A stretch of 64,000 nt of DNA from Leptospira paudalimensis (GTDB lineage Bacteria; Spirochaetota; Leptospiria; Leptospirales; Leptospiraceae). The DNA is taken from positions 3,544,676 through 3,608,675 of the forward strand of contig NZ_JAMQPR010000001.1 in NCBI RefSeq assembly GCF_026151345.1, in the 5' to 3' direction. The notes beneath the pieces are model-generated. The model saw only the letters and a list, made by a program, of their open reading frames with translations. It did no database searches and had not been told where the DNA came from. The position numbers were made by a program, and so were the translations under genes. Each line of letters begins with the position of its first letter. Within the stretch, counting starts at the first letter, position 1. Positions 8,385 to 18,637 of the stretch are shown piece by piece.

Positions 8385-10532
8385 ATGAATGTAGAGTTAA
8401 TCATTATCGTCATGGCACTGGTCTCCATCGCCACGGCGATTTTCTACGCCGCACGTGTAATACGTATCCAAGTGGGCGCAGAGGGTGGCAACGACAAAGA
8501 AACCGCCAAATTAAAAGAAATCTCAGCCGCGATCGCAGAAGGGGCTATGGCCTTCCTTCTCAGAGAATACCGTGTCATTCTGCTTTTTATCAGCTTCATG
8601 ACGGTTCTCATTTACCTATTATTAGATAACCCGAATACAGAATTCAACGAAGGAATTTACACTTCGATCGCTTTTGTTTCCGGAGCTCTTATTTCTTGCC
8701 TTTCTGGTTTTATCGGGATGAAAATTGCGACTGCTGGAAACGTAAGAACGGCACAAGCCGCAAAAACTTCCCTTTCCAAAGCGTTCCGAGTGGCTTTTGA
8801 TTCTGGAGCTGTGATGGGATTTGGTCTCATCGGTCTTGCGGTTCTTGGTATGATTGGATTATTTCTACTTTTTACTGGTTCCAATCCTGCAGTTGCCAAA
8901 CACATCCTCATGGAATCACTCGCTGGTTTTGGTCTTGGTGGATCATCAGTGGCACTATTTGGTCGCGTGGGAGGTGGAATTTATACAAAAGCCGCTGACG
9001 TGGGTGCTGACCTTGTTGGTAAAGTAGAAAAAGGAATCCCAGAAGATGATCCTCGTAACCCTGCAACCATTGCAGATAACGTAGGAGACAACGTGGGTGA
9101 CATTGCTGGTATGGGTGCTGACCTTTTTGGTTCTGCTGCAGAAGCAACCTGTGCGGCTCTTGTGATTGGAGCAACAGCTTCAGCGCTTGCAGACAATAAC
9201 TCTGCTCTTCTTTATCCGCTTTTAATTTCTGCGATTGGAATTCCTGCGTCCCTCATCACAACGTTTTTTGCGCGAGTGAAAGAAGGTGGAAACGTAGAAA
9301 AAGCTCTCAAACTCCAACTTTGGATTTCAACATTTATTGTTGCGGGTGCTTTGTATTTTGCAACTGACCTCTTTATGATCGATAGTTTCCAAATTGGAGA
9401 CAAGACCATCACAAAATGGAATGTATACACTTCCGTCGCATTAGGTCTGTTTGCTGGTATGTTCATCGGTTGGATCACAGAGATTTATACATCTCACTCC
9501 TACAAACCTGTGCGTGAAGTTGCTGATGCTTGTGACACAGGTGCTGCAACCAACATCATTTACGGTTTAGCACTTGGATACAAATCCACTGTAGTTCCAG
9601 TGATTTTACTTGTGATTGTAATTGTGGTTTCCAATATCCTTGCTGGGATGTATGGAATTGCAATTTCTGCAATTGGTATGATCTCTACCATTGCCATTGG
9701 CCTTACCATTGATGCTTACGGCCCTGTTTCTGATAACGCAGGTGGAATTGCTGAAATGGCAGAACTGGGAAAAGACGTTCGTGATCGAACTGACAACCTT
9801 GATGCGGCTGGAAACACGACGGCAGCTGTAGGAAAGGGTTTTGCGATTGGTTCTGCGGCTCTTACTTCCCTTGCCTTATTTGCTGCGTTTATCACAAGAA
9901 CTCAAAATGCTTCCAAAGAAATGGGAGAGGGTGCGATTGATTTAACTTCGATCGAACTCCTTGATCCATTGGTGTTTGGTGGTCTTCTTTTTGGAGCGAT
10001 GTTACCTTTCATTTTCTCTGCTATGACCATGAAGTCAGTTGGAAAAGCAGCACTTGACATGGTCAAAGAAGTTCGTCGCCAATTCAAAGAGATCCCTGGT
10101 CTTATGGAAGGAAAAGCAAAACCTGAGTATGCAAAATGTGTGGATATTTCCACTTCCGCTGCACTTCGAGAAATGATCCCTCCAGGTTTATTAGTTCTTC
10201 TTAGCCCAATTGTGATTGGTTATTTGTTTGGAGTGAAGTCCCTTGCCGGTTTACTTGCGGGTGCACTTGTATCAGGTGTGGTTCTTGCAATTTCTTCTGC
10301 TAACTCTGGTGGAGCATGGGACAACGCGAAAAAATACATCGAAAAAACTGCTGGTGGAAAAGGTTCTGAAAAACATAAAGCTGCTGTTGTTGGTGATACT
10401 GTAGGTGATCCGTTTAAAGATACTTCTGGTCCAGCAATCAACATCCTTATCAAACTGATGGCAATCACATCGCTTGTGTTTGCTGAATTTTTTGTGACAA
10501 AAGGTGGAATCGTATTAAATTTCTTTAAATAA
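8385..10532 (+). CDS. hppA: membrane-bound ion-translocating pyrophosphatase, K+-dependent type
   Basis: A 715-residue integral membrane pyrophosphatase with about 16 helices, which couples PPi hydrolysis to H+ or Na+ export. The catalytic loop motifs are present: [35 protein letters not shown] and, near the end, [21 protein letters not shown]. The segment [18 protein letters not shown] has Ala where K+-independent enzymes have Lys, so by the published rule this is the K+-dependent class. H+ versus Na+ specificity cannot be settled by eye. The Shine-Dalgarno is AGAGGAT. It is followed by a two-hairpin 3' region. Confidence 0.96.
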   Translation: MNVELIIIVMALVSIATAIFYAARVIRIQVGAEGGNDKETAKLKEISAAIAEGAMAFLLREYRVILLFISFMTVLIYLLLDNPNTEFNEGIYTSIAFVSGALISCLSGFIGMKIATAGNVRTAQAAKTSLSKAFRVAFDSGAVMGFGLIGLAVLGMIGLFLLFTGSNPAVAKHILMESLAGFGLGGSSVALFGRVGGGIYTKAADVGADLVGKVEKGIPEDDPRNPATIADNVGDNVGDIAGMGADLFGSAAEATCAALVIGATASALADNNSALLYPLLISAIGIPASLITTFFARVKEGGNVEKALKLQLWISTFIVAGALYFATDLFMIDSFQIGDKTITKWNVYTSVALGLFAGMFIGWITEIYTSHSYKPVREVADACDTGAATNIIYGLALGYKSTVVPVILLVIVIVVSNILAGMYGIAISAIGMISTIAIGLTIDAYGPVSDNAGGIAEMAELGKDVRDRTDNLDAAGNTTAAVGKGFAIGSAALTSLALFAAFITRTQNASKEMGEGAIDLTSIELLDPLVFGGLLFGAMLPFIFSAMTMKSVGKAALDMVKEVRRQFKEIPGLMEGKAKPEYAKCVDISTSAALREMIPPGLLVLLSPIVIGYLFGVKSLAGLLAGALVSGVVLAISSANSGGAWDNAKKYIEKTAGGKGSEKHKAAVVGDTVGDPFKDTSGPAINILIKLMAITSLVFAEFFVTKGGIVLNFFK

Positions 10533-10569
10533 GAAAGGAATACATTCAATCAGATCGAAAAGAGATTGT

Positions 10570-10592
10570 CCTTCTGAAACGGAAGGGCAGTT
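10570..10592 (+). other. hairpin in the hppA 3' region
   Basis: GTCCTTC and GAAGGGC form a 7-bp stem (one G-U) 40 bp after the hppA stop and 45 bp before the true terminator. There is no T tract. It may protect the mRNA 3' end. Confidence 0.4.
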
Positions 10593-10638
10593 TCCATTTT
10601 GATTTACCAATTTATTTAGATGAATTAGATTTTTGGAT

Positions 10639-10668
10639 AAGCCGGCGCAACTTCGTCGGCTTTTTTAT
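10639..10668 (+). terminator. rho-independent terminator of hppA
   Basis: AAGCCGGCG and CGTCGGCTT form a 9-bp GC-rich stem with one G-U pair and a 6-nt loop, followed by TTTTTTATTTT. It directly precedes the 3' end of the opposing Ig-like lipoprotein gene. Confidence 0.92.
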
Positions 10669-10669
10669 T

Positions 10670-11092
10670 TTATAAGGTTGTAAAACTAAAACTAGTATTG
10701 GTTCCCAGGGTGAGTCCAAAAGTAGATTGGATATTTTGGTTTAAGGTGATTGTATACGTAATCCCGGATGTGAGTGCACTTGTTGGTGTGAGAGTGATCG
10801 TACGGTTCGATGATCCACCTGTCAGGCTTGGGCAAGAGGGAGAGCAGGAAATATTGGTATTGAGAGATGTGGCTTCAATGGCTTGCGTCATGATGATGGT
10901 GATCGTTGGATTAAGACTCACACCAGTTGCTCCATTGGCGGGTGTTGTGGATTCAATGGTAAAGGTTGTAGAGGTTTGGGTGACCAAAGGTAAAACGAGC
11001 ACACCTAGTAAGGATGGAGATGGTTCCGGCAAACAATGTACGTAAGAAAAAACAAATAGAAATAACAATCTGATTCTTTTCCACATGACCAT
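10670..11092 (-). CDS. lipoprotein with one bacterial Ig-like (Big_5) domain
   Basis: A 140-residue protein. A signal peptide ends in a spirochaetal lipobox (FSYVHC, Cys about residue 20). The rest is one Big_5/SbsA-type Ig-like domain: TTPANGATGVSLNPTITIIMTQAIEATS, a Thr/Ser-rich strand region with two close cysteines (SCSPSCPSL), and a LGTNTSFSFTTL end. Such domains are usually spacers or adhesion modules on surface proteins; here one stands alone on a lipid anchor. The start at 11092 is supported by AAGGG. It is probably last in the leftward lipoprotein cluster. Confidence 0.8.
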   Translation of the reverse strand: MVMWKRIRLLFLFVFSYVHCLPEPSPSLLGVLVLPLVTQTSTTFTIESTTPANGATGVSLNPTITIIMTQAIEATSLNTNISCSPSCPSLTGGSSNRTITLTPTSALTSGITYTITLNQNIQSTFGLTLGTNTSFSFTTL

Positions 11093-11113
11093 TGGCTCTA
11101 CCCTTAGTTTCGA

Positions 11114-11542
11114 CTAATTTCCCCTAGTTACCGTACATAGTTTTGCGTAAATCCCGAAGAAATTATAGGTTTCTAATTCAATTGACGTAATTTCTTTGAT
11201 GTTTCCTTGTCTTTGTGCCATTTCAATTGATGCGTCCCCAAAAGCGATGAGCCCTAAATAGGATTTCGAACAAGCAAACCCTTCTTTGGAAGCCGTGATT
11301 CCGGTTTCCAACATGGAAATTCTTTGGTTTTCATACAACAATCCTTGGGTACCAAATCCTGAACTCGCACATTGTTGGAAAAAAAAAGGCAAAGAAAATA
11401 GGAATAAGCGAATGATTCGTTTGGAAACAGAAATTGGAAGAAATCGTGCAGGATTGACTCGTGAGAGAATTAGGAATTTATTTTTGTAATTCTTTGTCCA
11501 AGAGATTGGAAAGTTGGTTTTGTAAAAGGATGATATCATCAT
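11114..11542 (-). CDS. TRL-like family lipoprotein (copy 1)
   Basis: The mature part is clear: lipobox FFFQQC, then ASSGFGTQGLLYENQ, a cysteine in GFACSKSYLGLIAFGDASIEMAQRQGNIKEI, and a terminal CTVTRGN. This is the TRL (tRNA-associated locus) family layout: GxxGxLY, a C-x-S-x-LGL-x-x-x-GDASI core and a late Cys. Function is unknown. The start is uncertain: no ATG, GTG or TTG lies between the upstream gene's stop (11478) and the signal peptide, so the nearest ATG (11542) lies inside that gene. A relative follows at 11720, with two more at 36.4-37.1 kb. Confidence 0.7.
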   Translation of the reverse strand: MMISSFYKTNFPISWTKNYKNKFLILSRVNPARFLPISVSKRIIRLFLFSLPFFFQQCASSGFGTQGLLYENQRISMLETGITASKEGFACSKSYLGLIAFGDASIEMAQRQGNIKEITSIELETYNFFGIYAKLCTVTRGN

Positions 11543-11723
11543 AAAGTTTTTCGATTTGTTCTTCTTTTTTTCGAATTTTTGAGGACAAAGCATCAAGTGA
11601 TTTATTTGGTTTTGTATTCTTTTTGGAGTGAAACTCTTTCAGTTTAGATTCAATTTCTTCGTAAATCAAACCACTCTTTAATTTCTTCGAAAACTCTTTC
11701 AATGAATCGATGTTTTGTTTCAT
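11478..11723 (-). CDS. small cytoplasmic coiled-coil protein
   Basis: An 81-residue, highly charged, Lys/Glu-rich protein without a signal peptide. Heptad-like spacing runs through most of its length, strongest in LDALSSKIRKKEEQIEKLYDDIILLQNQLSNLLDKELQ. The ATG at 11723 overlaps the stop of the upstream TRL-like gene (ATGA), so it is translationally coupled between two TRL-like lipoprotein genes. I do not recognise a family. A structural or adaptor role is the most that can be inferred. Confidence 0.65.
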   Translation of the reverse strand: MKQNIDSLKEFSKKLKSGLIYEEIESKLKEFHSKKNTKPNKSLDALSSKIRKKEEQIEKLYDDIILLQNQLSNLLDKELQK

Positions 11724-12037
11724 ATCCCTGTCACCCGCAAACAAAGTTCTTGGAAAAAGAAATATTGGTTTTTATAAATATGATCCACACTATGGATCTC
11801 TTTAAGTTGCGATTTTTTTGTTACCCATTCGTAACTTGCGTTCCCTACACTCACAAGACCAAAATAATTAGTGGTACAAGATTCTACGTAAGTATCCCCG
11901 GGAATTGGAATTTTTCCAGGGGTATACCATCCTGATTGTCCTTTGTTTTGCAAAACAGTGAAAGATGGATTTCCAATTTGGATACTCAGACAGTTTCCTA
12001 AAAAAAAAATCCATCCAACACACAGGAATTTCTTCAT
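11720..12037 (-). CDS. TRL-like family lipoprotein (copy 2)
   Basis: A 105-residue protein with signal peptide and lipobox (FFLGNC, Cys about residue 16). The TRL-like core is recognisable: QSGWYTPGKIPIPGDTYVESCTTNYFGLVSVGNASYEWVTKKSQLKEIHSVD, then a late cysteine (ELCLRVTG). The Cys - x(4-5) - GLVSVGNAS - ... - I pattern matches the other three copies in this window. Function is unknown. It is coupled by a 4-bp overlap to the coiled-coil gene downstream. Confidence 0.72.
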   Translation of the reverse strand: MKKFLCVGWIFFLGNCLSIQIGNPSFTVLQNKGQSGWYTPGKIPIPGDTYVESCTTNYFGLVSVGNASYEWVTKKSQLKEIHSVDHIYKNQYFFFQELCLRVTGI

Positions 12038-12043
12038 ACGAAA

Positions 12044-12856
12044 TTAGTTGGTGTCAAAAAAGTAAAAATAGGAAAATCGAATCCCTCGGTCCATAGCGTT
12101 ATCTGCTTTTGGCAACATACCAAACATAAGACTAAAACTAAATGTACCCATACTCTCTGTATTCATAGAGATACCTGGGAAAAAATTAAAGTAACGAAGA
12201 TTTTTATCAGCTGTTTTATCAATCGGTTCTCGGTATTCTAATTCAGTGAAGATGCGAACTGAGTCTGCGATTCCAAAGGATGGTGCGATACCAATTTGGT
12301 AATAACGTTTAAATTCATCTAATTTTGACTCACGTCCTTGTTTGTTTGTTTCCGTTTGGAAACGTATTTCGGTCATGATTTGGAAAATTCCATATTTATA
12401 ACCAAGTCCAAAATTGGGACGAATCAAATAATATTCAGGGTTTTCATGTTCTCTGAACAAAGAATTTCTTTTTTTGTCGTAAATCCGGAGACCACCACCA
12501 ATTAAAAATTGAGAATTGCCAGCATCAAAAATTTTTCCATATTTGAGACCCACATTATATCTATCCCAAGTGAATTCCTTGGTTGTATCTGTTTGTGAGT
12601 ATTCAGTGCGTCCGACAGACGAAATCACGGAAAAAGATTCGCTAAACTTATATTCACCTTCGACACCAACGTTTTTGTTAATCTCTTTTACTTGGTTGTA
12701 ATCTTTGTCCCAGTAACTTAAATTTCCTCTCACCTTGGAATACACAGCAACAGGTTCTATTTGAAGAGGATGAGCAAATCCTTTGTTATTAAACTGTGAA
12801 AATACACTCGAAACAAAACTGAAAAATAAAATTAGAAATAAATATATATGTTTCAT
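12044..12856 (-). CDS. predicted outer-membrane beta-barrel protein
   Basis: A 270-residue protein with a cleavable signal peptide (hydrophobic residues 4-18, likely cut after VFS). Beyond that are many alternating hydrophobic/polar, aromatic-rich strands, and the C-terminus ends in an aromatic strand (GIRFSYFYFFDTN), as in barrels inserted by BamA. No family is recognised with certainty. Its ATG sits 2 nt after the stop of the SGNH lipoprotein gene with AGGA in place, so the two are coupled. Strand count and pore activity cannot be read from the sequence. Confidence 0.65.
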   Translation of the reverse strand: MKHIYLFLILFFSFVSSVFSQFNNKGFAHPLQIEPVAVYSKVRGNLSYWDKDYNQVKEINKNVGVEGEYKFSESFSVISSVGRTEYSQTDTTKEFTWDRYNVGLKYGKIFDAGNSQFLIGGGLRIYDKKRNSLFREHENPEYYLIRPNFGLGYKYGIFQIMTEIRFQTETNKQGRESKLDEFKRYYQIGIAPSFGIADSVRIFTELEYREPIDKTADKNLRYFNFFPGISMNTESMGTFSFSLMFGMLPKADNAMDRGIRFSYFYFFDTN

Positions 12857-12858
12857 GG

Positions 12859-13710
12859 TTATAATCCTATATTAGTGACTGGGTAAATCAATCTCGCCAA
12901 TTTATCTGCTAGAAGAGTATACCCTAAATTATTGGCATGAATACAATCTAACATGAATTCGGCTCTTGAAGCTGGTTTCCCACCTAAGGTATTTCTTAAA
13001 TCAACATAAATGAGCGAAGGTTCTTCTCTTGTGATATCAACGAGTAAGTTGTTAAAAGCATCAAGCTGAGTGGAAGTAAATACACCTGCATCAGGAACAA
13101 TCAATCCAATTCGATCGAATTTAGATTTACAACCTTCATCAGAACCTGCAATGACTGGAGTCATATATGGATTTGGATAATCGTAACCATGAATGATCCA
13201 CTTGATCGGCGGACCACCAAAACGCGAGATTTTATATGCATTACCAGTGATGATGAGTTGTTTTAAATTAGCTTTGAAGGTAGCAAATCTTTGGGCTTGG
13301 ACAGTGTTGATATTTCCAATGTATTCGCTTAAATTTGCCTGTATATCATTTCCACCTAGTGAAAGCAAAACGACTTTCATATCTGCTCCACCTTGGTCGA
13401 TCACTTGGAATTGGAGTCCTTGGCTAACAACTTGTTGTAGAGTTTTTCCACCCAAAGTTGCACCCGCAAATTTGTAATTGTATCGGTTTTCCAATTGTGG
13501 TCTTAAGGTTTCGACGAATGGGAAACCTAATAAAAGGTCAGTCCAACTATCTCCAATGATTCCGGTTTTTGCTGGTGTCTCTCCATTACAAATTGCAAGG
13601 GTAGTACAGAGTAAATTTGTTTCAAAATCATTTACTGGATCCTTTTTTTTGTCACAGTGTATGAGAAATACTGTGACCCCAATTAAAAATATGAATCTAA
13701 GCTTTTTCAT
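12859..13710 (-). CDS. SGNH/GDSL-type hydrolase lipoprotein
   Basis: A lipoprotein of ~283 residues. The start at 13710 is preferred over the longer frame (13755) because GGAAGGAAG lies 10 nt upstream and the signal peptide then runs directly to the lipobox VFLIHC. SGNH blocks are present: IIGDSWTD (block I nucleophile Ser), LSLGGNDI (block III Asn) and DCIHANNLGYTLLAD (block V Asp-x2-His). This family includes esterases, thioesterases and acetylxylan or peptidoglycan esterases. The substrate is unknown. It is coupled to the downstream barrel gene and follows the symporter gene by 2 bp. Confidence 0.82.
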   Translation of the reverse strand: MKKLRFIFLIGVTVFLIHCDKKKDPVNDFETNLLCTTLAICNGETPAKTGIIGDSWTDLLLGFPFVETLRPQLENRYNYKFAGATLGGKTLQQVVSQGLQFQVIDQGGADMKVVLLSLGGNDIQANLSEYIGNINTVQAQRFATFKANLKQLIITGNAYKISRFGGPPIKWIIHGYDYPNPYMTPVIAGSDEGCKSKFDRIGLIVPDAGVFTSTQLDAFNNLLVDITREEPSLIYVDLRNTLGGKPASRAEFMLDCIHANNLGYTLLADKLARLIYPVTNIGL

Positions 13711-13712
13711 AA

Positions 13713-14975
13713 TTATTTTTCTTCCTTCCAGATATGGTCCATGATATAAGCGCAAGAGAGATCGCCGGTCAGATTTACTGAAGTTCTACACATATCCAAA
13801 AAGCGGTCAACACCAAAAAGAATTGTGATACCTTCTATGGGTATATGGAAGGTGTAAAGGATGGATGATAGAATTACGAGGCCGACTCCAGGAGTGGCTG
13901 CTGTTCCGATGGAAGCTGCTGTCACTGTTCCAACTAACAAAAACAAATCTATTGAACTTAATTCAATTTGGTACACCTGACTTAAAAACACAGTAGCCAC
14001 TGCTTGGTATAGGGCTGTTCCATCCATATTGATTGTGGCTCCTAATGGTAAAACAAAATCCGCTACTGTTTCTTTTAGTTTTAACTTCTCTTTTGCGACT
14101 TTGAGTGAATAGGGCAAAACAGAACTGGAACTCGATGTGGAAAAACCCAAAATTGGGATCTCACGAATTAAGTAAAAAAAATGGATTGGGTTTTGTTTTG
14201 TAAAAACGAACACCATCAATCCATAAAATAACAAAATCAATACTAGTCCAACTAACACAGTCAAAATGTAAGTGATCAACCCCATCACTAGCGAAAAACC
14301 AATTTGAACCATAGCATAACTCATCAGACCCAATACAGCGAGTGGGGCAAGTTTCATTGCCAAAGAAACCACCCAGAGGCAAAAACTTTCTAAGGAATGA
14401 CAAAATGCTTTGAGGGCTGTTCCAGATTCTTTGGATGTTAGAAAAAAAATACCTAACATCATTCCCAAAAAAACGATCGATAACATTTGTTGTTTCGACC
14501 AAACATTAATTATGTTTTTCGGGATGATATTTGTTATGATCTCAGGAATCGATTTTTCCTTTTCTTTGGACACATTGATTGAGAGGGAATCTGTCATTGA
14601 TTGATTTCCAACTTTGTTTTGGATTTGATTCCCAGGTTTGGAAACCATCGTGAGAGAAATTCCAATGCTTACAGAAATAATTGTTGTGAAGATAAAGTAA
14701 ATTAAGGTTTTACTTCCTAAATTCCAAAGGTCTTTGAGATTTTTTAAACTAGATACTCCTAATGCAATGGAGACGATCACAAGTGGAATCATGATCATTT
14801 GTAAAAGGTTTAAAAATAAATCACCTGGTAGTTTCAGCCACGGTAAATAGGGATTTATCGATTCTTTTGAAACGATTCCTGATTCAGGATTTAAACTAAT
14901 TCCTAAAGTTAAACCTAACACTAGAGAGATGAGAATTTGTTTCCAAAAGGCAATTTTGGGAAGTGACATTCCCAA
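13713..14975 (-). CDS. dicarboxylate/amino acid:cation symporter (DAACS family)
   Basis: A 420-residue transporter of the GltP/DctA type. Visible are the serine-rich hairpin loop (STSSSSSVLPYSLK), the TM7 motif GATINMDGTALYQA, hairpin 2 GTAATPGVGLVIL and the TM8 substrate-site region FLDMCRTSVNLTGDLSCAYI. About 8 membrane helices and 2 re-entrant loops are expected. Likely substrates are glutamate, aspartate or C4-dicarboxylates with Na+ or H+. A TTG start at 14975 has AAAGG 7 nt upstream, and an ATG at 14969 is an alternative. It probably heads the operon of SGNH lipoprotein and barrel. Confidence 0.9.
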   Translation of the reverse strand: MGMSLPKIAFWKQILISLVLGLTLGISLNPESGIVSKESINPYLPWLKLPGDLFLNLLQMIMIPLVIVSIALGVSSLKNLKDLWNLGSKTLIYFIFTTIISVSIGISLTMVSKPGNQIQNKVGNQSMTDSLSINVSKEKEKSIPEIITNIIPKNIINVWSKQQMLSIVFLGMMLGIFFLTSKESGTALKAFCHSLESFCLWVVSLAMKLAPLAVLGLMSYAMVQIGFSLVMGLITYILTVLVGLVLILLFYGLMVFVFTKQNPIHFFYLIREIPILGFSTSSSSSVLPYSLKVAKEKLKLKETVADFVLPLGATINMDGTALYQAVATVFLSQVYQIELSSIDLFLLVGTVTAASIGTAATPGVGLVILSSILYTFHIPIEGITILFGVDRFLDMCRTSVNLTGDLSCAYIMDHIWKEEK

Positions 14976-15008
14976 ATTTTTACCTTTTGAAATTCTATGT
15001 AAATGAAT

Positions 15009-17852
15009 TTAAATGCAGATATACGTTTGGAAGAGTTGGATCCTGTGGAAAATTTTCGCTCCATTTTTAATTTTACGCATTTCTACAGTATATTCATCCT
15101 TTGCCCTTTGGATTTCCTTCATTGTTTTATGAAGTACTGCTTTTTTTTCAGGTCGGTTGTCCCATTTGTAAGCAGCCTCTTGGCGCATTAATTTTTCTTC
15201 CAATTGTCGAATGGTTTTTTGGTGGGAGAGTTCCACTTTGTATTCTTCTTTTTGGAAAATGGAGAGTGTTTCTTTTCGTAAGATTTCTTTTTTGTTTTCT
15301 GCTTCTGATTCTACAATGGGATAACATTGAATGAATGCTTCTTCAAGTTTCGAAAGGGCAATTTCCCTTTCAGGTACGTAAGTTTTGCCCTCCATCCATT
15401 CCTTGGGTTTGTCTGTGAGCACAATTGATCTCTTTTTCTTTAAATCGTATTCAATGAAAAATAAATCCTTTCGTTTGAGTGAAAAATCAAACTCAACTTG
15501 GAAGACAAAAAGGATTTTTTGACTTAGATCTTTTGAGAATAAGTATTTTTTCTTTCGACCGACATCACTGTGGGTTAGAAGTTCTGTTACTTTCTCCACA
15601 AATGGATGACCAAATGCCATAAATTCTAATGAATCGTTTGTAAGTGCCAAATCAGAATCAAAAGTTGCTTTTTTAACTTTTCCTTCTAAATTTTTATACT
15701 CATAAGCGCCTTTGCTAACGGCCGTTAATGAACCAGGGAGTTGGTTTTGGAAAAATTTAGATCCTTCGGAAACCACTTCTTCCAAGTGGCTATTGTTCCA
15801 TTCTCTTTCTTCAAGAGTGTGATCATAATAATCTTTTAAATTAAAATCCAATACCTTCGGTGTTACAAGGGCATTCAGTTTTTCAAAACCTTTCTGAGCA
15901 ACCTGAATACGAAGATCAAATTCGGTTTCCAATTCTTCTTTGGTTTTGGTTCCAGTGATAAATTTCATCAAACTAGAGTTAAAGTCTAACTCCTCTTCGA
16001 TTGTACCGAGTAAATCATCAGATGCACCAATGGATTCTTCAAACAAACGGATTTTGTTAGTTAATACTTCTAAAATTCGTTCCGCTACTGTATCTTTGGA
16101 AGCGAAGTTAAAGATATACACATTGTCTTTCTGTCCAAAACGATGAATCCTACCGATCCTTTGTTCAATTTTTAAGGGACTCCATGGTAGATCGTAGTTG
16201 AAAAGAATGTTTGCAAATTGTAAATTACGACCCTCTCCACCAGCTTCTGTACAAATTAAAATTTCGTAATCTTCTTTGAATTTTTGGATCGCAACTTCTT
16301 TTTCATCCATACTCAGTGAACCATGAAAAGGAGAAACTTTAAAGTCTGGTTCCAATACCGATTGTAAATGGTCTTGTGTGGTACGAAATTGTGTGAAGAT
16401 GATAAACTTTTTATGACCTTCTTTTTTCAATCGATAGAGAGTTTCTCTGAGTTTCTGAGTTTTTTTATCTTCCTTGATCTGTTTGCCTAAATGGATCAGA
16501 CGATTGAGTGTGAATAATTCACGTTTGATCCTTTGGAAACTAGACATCTCTTCGTCTTCTAGTTCTGTTATAAAATCTTCAACACCTTCCGTTTCATCTA
16601 AATCCCAATCATCTAGGTTTGTTTCGTGTTCCTTCATGTAATGGAATTTGGATTCCAACATAAATTTTCGTTTTTGGAGAGCAGAAAGTAAGGCAATGAC
16701 AGATGAATCGAGCAATTTTTGGAAAACCACCATTACAAATCCAATGGCACGGTTTTTAGTTCCCATCGCCATATTGTATTCACGTTTTACATACTCAGTG
16801 GTTTCATCATAGAACGCACGTTCAATGGGGGATAAATCGATTCGAACCGTTTTGGCAAATCGTTTGGTAAATCCACCCACTTCTACTTTTCGACGGCGGA
16901 GTAATACTTTGGAGATTTTTTCCTTTAGGTCACCTTTTTGTCCAACAACATAATCGTTGATAAACGTGTGATAAGGTCCCAAAATATTTGGATCTACTAA
17001 ATGCATGAGATAAAATAACTCTTCTAATTTTCCACGAAATGGTGTGGCAGTGAGAAGGAGTAAACATTCAGTCTTACGTGCTATTTTTTCAGCAAAAAGA
17101 TACCCACGTGTGATCTTTGAATAATCTCGGCGGAGCCTATGTGCTTCATCGAACACAACAATGTCCCATTTAGTTGCCAAAATTTCTTCTGCATACCTTG
17201 GGTTTTTGATAAAGTCGATGGAAGTGATGATTTTATTAAAATTTTTCCAATGATCAGGGCCGTTTGTCACAAAATTACGGCGACGAACGATAGCAAATTC
17301 TTCGTTGAATTTGTTTTTCATCTCTTGTTGCCATTGGACAAGTAGAGGTGATGGAGCTACAACTAACACACGTTTCAATCCGCGCCGAAACATCAATTCT
17401 TTGACAGCAAGGCCTGCTTCAATGGTTTTCCCAAGGCCAACTTCATCAGCTAAAATGAAACGAGGTTTTAAACTATTGGCGACGATAAAAGTGGATTCGA
17501 TTTGGTGAGGGAGTAAACGAGTTCTAGAATTTGATAGTGATGAAAGTTTATTAAAATTATAAGTAAGTTTGAGTTGGCTTGCGGTAAGAGCTAAATCCAT
17601 CGCTTTGGGAAATTCTTCCCATACTCGAAGAGATTCAGGGTATTGGTTTAAAAAATGTAAATTACGATTGGATTTAGTGACAGTTCTAAATAATTCTTTG
17701 GATTCAAAGAATAATTCTACTGAGGTGGCAGTTTCTTTTGTAACTTTTGCGAGACCTAACTCTGGTTCGTCGATTAAAAACCCGTACTCTTTCGATTGTT
17801 TTGGTTCAACCGTTGTTTCAAAATCTAAACTTAATTGAGTAGGGATATCCAT
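15009..17852 (-). CDS. SNF2-family DEAD/DEAH ATPase, RapA/HepA-like
   Basis: A 947-residue Swi2/Snf2 ATPase. Motif I is [15 protein letters not shown] (about residue 135), motif II DEAH in [13 protein letters not shown], motif [14 protein letters not shown], and the C-terminal helicase lobe ends with [17 protein letters not shown] (motif VI). A long charged C-terminal coiled coil follows. RapA recycles RNA polymerase on DNA; the RapA Tudor-like N-terminal domains are not obvious here, so the assignment is by core similarity. The ATG at 17852 is chosen because AAAGGAG lies just upstream and it overlaps the queE stop (TGATG), a coupling signal. Confidence 0.88.
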   Translation of the reverse strand: MDIPTQLSLDFETTVEPKQSKEYGFLIDEPELGLAKVTKETATSVELFFESKELFRTVTKSNRNLHFLNQYPESLRVWEEFPKAMDLALTASQLKLTYNFNKLSSLSNSRTRLLPHQIESTFIVANSLKPRFILADEVGLGKTIEAGLAVKELMFRRGLKRVLVVAPSPLLVQWQQEMKNKFNEEFAIVRRRNFVTNGPDHWKNFNKIITSIDFIKNPRYAEEILATKWDIVVFDEAHRLRRDYSKITRGYLFAEKIARKTECLLLLTATPFRGKLEELFYLMHLVDPNILGPYHTFINDYVVGQKGDLKEKISKVLLRRRKVEVGGFTKRFAKTVRIDLSPIERAFYDETTEYVKREYNMAMGTKNRAIGFVMVVFQKLLDSSVIALLSALQKRKFMLESKFHYMKEHETNLDDWDLDETEGVEDFITELEDEEMSSFQRIKRELFTLNRLIHLGKQIKEDKKTQKLRETLYRLKKEGHKKFIIFTQFRTTQDHLQSVLEPDFKVSPFHGSLSMDEKEVAIQKFKEDYEILICTEAGGEGRNLQFANILFNYDLPWSPLKIEQRIGRIHRFGQKDNVYIFNFASKDTVAERILEVLTNKIRLFEESIGASDDLLGTIEEELDFNSSLMKFITGTKTKEELETEFDLRIQVAQKGFEKLNALVTPKVLDFNLKDYYDHTLEEREWNNSHLEEVVSEGSKFFQNQLPGSLTAVSKGAYEYKNLEGKVKKATFDSDLALTNDSLEFMAFGHPFVEKVTELLTHSDVGRKKKYLFSKDLSQKILFVFQVEFDFSLKRKDLFFIEYDLKKKRSIVLTDKPKEWMEGKTYVPEREIALSKLEEAFIQCYPIVESEAENKKEILRKETLSIFQKEEYKVELSHQKTIRQLEEKLMRQEAAYKWDNRPEKKAVLHKTMKEIQRAKDEYTVEMRKIKNGAKIFHRIQLFQTYICI

Positions 17853-18562
17853 CAAACTCCTTTCTGATTTCCCCAAAGCACTTTATGAATCTGAAGCGAC
17901 AAACGACACTTAGGTGGGTTGTCTATTTTTATCCATTCAACAAGTTCTTTGGCATCCACTTCACCGTGGACTGGCGAATACAATATATTTGTCTGTATTT
18001 TTTGTTCGCGAATGACTTCGGTACTTCTCTCAAAGTCGATTCTATCTCGCACAACGAACTTAATTTCGTCAAGTGAATTATGTCTCTTTTCTAGGATCTT
18101 GAAATTTTCTGAATCCATACGATTTTCCATCCCGGAACCAGGTAATTTATAATCCATGGTGAATATAAAAAATGGATCGAGAGTGATTTTTTCACTACCA
18201 TTGGTTTCCACACGTGAAGCTGGATAAGGTTTTCCATTTTGTGTACGGTATGTAAAAATATGTTCTGCAATGGAAATGGATAAATCTCGGTTTTGGCCTT
18301 CTAAAGGTTCACCACCGGTGAGTAAAATTTGGAATCCATGGTCTTTGTCGAATTGTTCGATTTCTTCCATGATGGAAACAAATGGTTTTGATTCTCCTTG
18401 GTTTGGTCCAAGAGCATAGGGAGTGTCACACCACAAGGTCCTTGATTCTGTTTTACCACAACGTAAACTACACCCAGCAAACCTTACAAAAACAGTAGGG
18501 ATTCCTTGGGAGATTCCTTCCCCTGAAATGGATGAATAAATTTCATGAATTTTTCCGTACAT
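17852..18562 (-). CDS. queE: 7-carboxy-7-deazaguanine synthase
   Basis: A 236-residue radical-SAM enzyme that turns 6-carboxy-tetrahydropterin into 7-carboxy-7-deazaguanine in the preQ0/queuosine pathway. Diagnostic segments are the N-terminal [25 protein letters not shown] and the SAM-binding ILLTGGEPL. The cluster cysteines are C31, C35 and C45, so the motif is CX3CX9C instead of the standard CX3CX2C. Non-canonical spacing is known in some QueE enzymes. The substrate comes from GTP via FolE and QueD; no queD is visible here. The Shine-Dalgarno is GGAAGGG. It is coupled to the SNF2 gene downstream. Confidence 0.9.
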   Translation of the reverse strand: MYGKIHEIYSSISGEGISQGIPTVFVRFAGCSLRCGKTESRTLWCDTPYALGPNQGESKPFVSIMEEIEQFDKDHGFQILLTGGEPLEGQNRDLSISIAEHIFTYRTQNGKPYPASRVETNGSEKITLDPFFIFTMDYKLPGSGMENRMDSENFKILEKRHNSLDEIKFVVRDRIDFERSTEVIREQKIQTNILYSPVHGEVDAKELVEWIKIDNPPKCRLSLQIHKVLWGNQKGV

Positions 18563-18637
18563 GGTCGTTTCCCTTCCTGTCAGTTTCTTTGAAATTGTTC
18601 TTGCGAAAACATTAATTCGGAATTTGCTTTTGAGGTT

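Noticed and set aside
8908..9174. Gln/His-rich antisense ORF inside hppA and similar antisense ORFs in aroC, fliG, acs and the RND pump
   Set aside because: Their composition is that expected from reading conserved genes backwards; no ribosome sites or recognisable domains.
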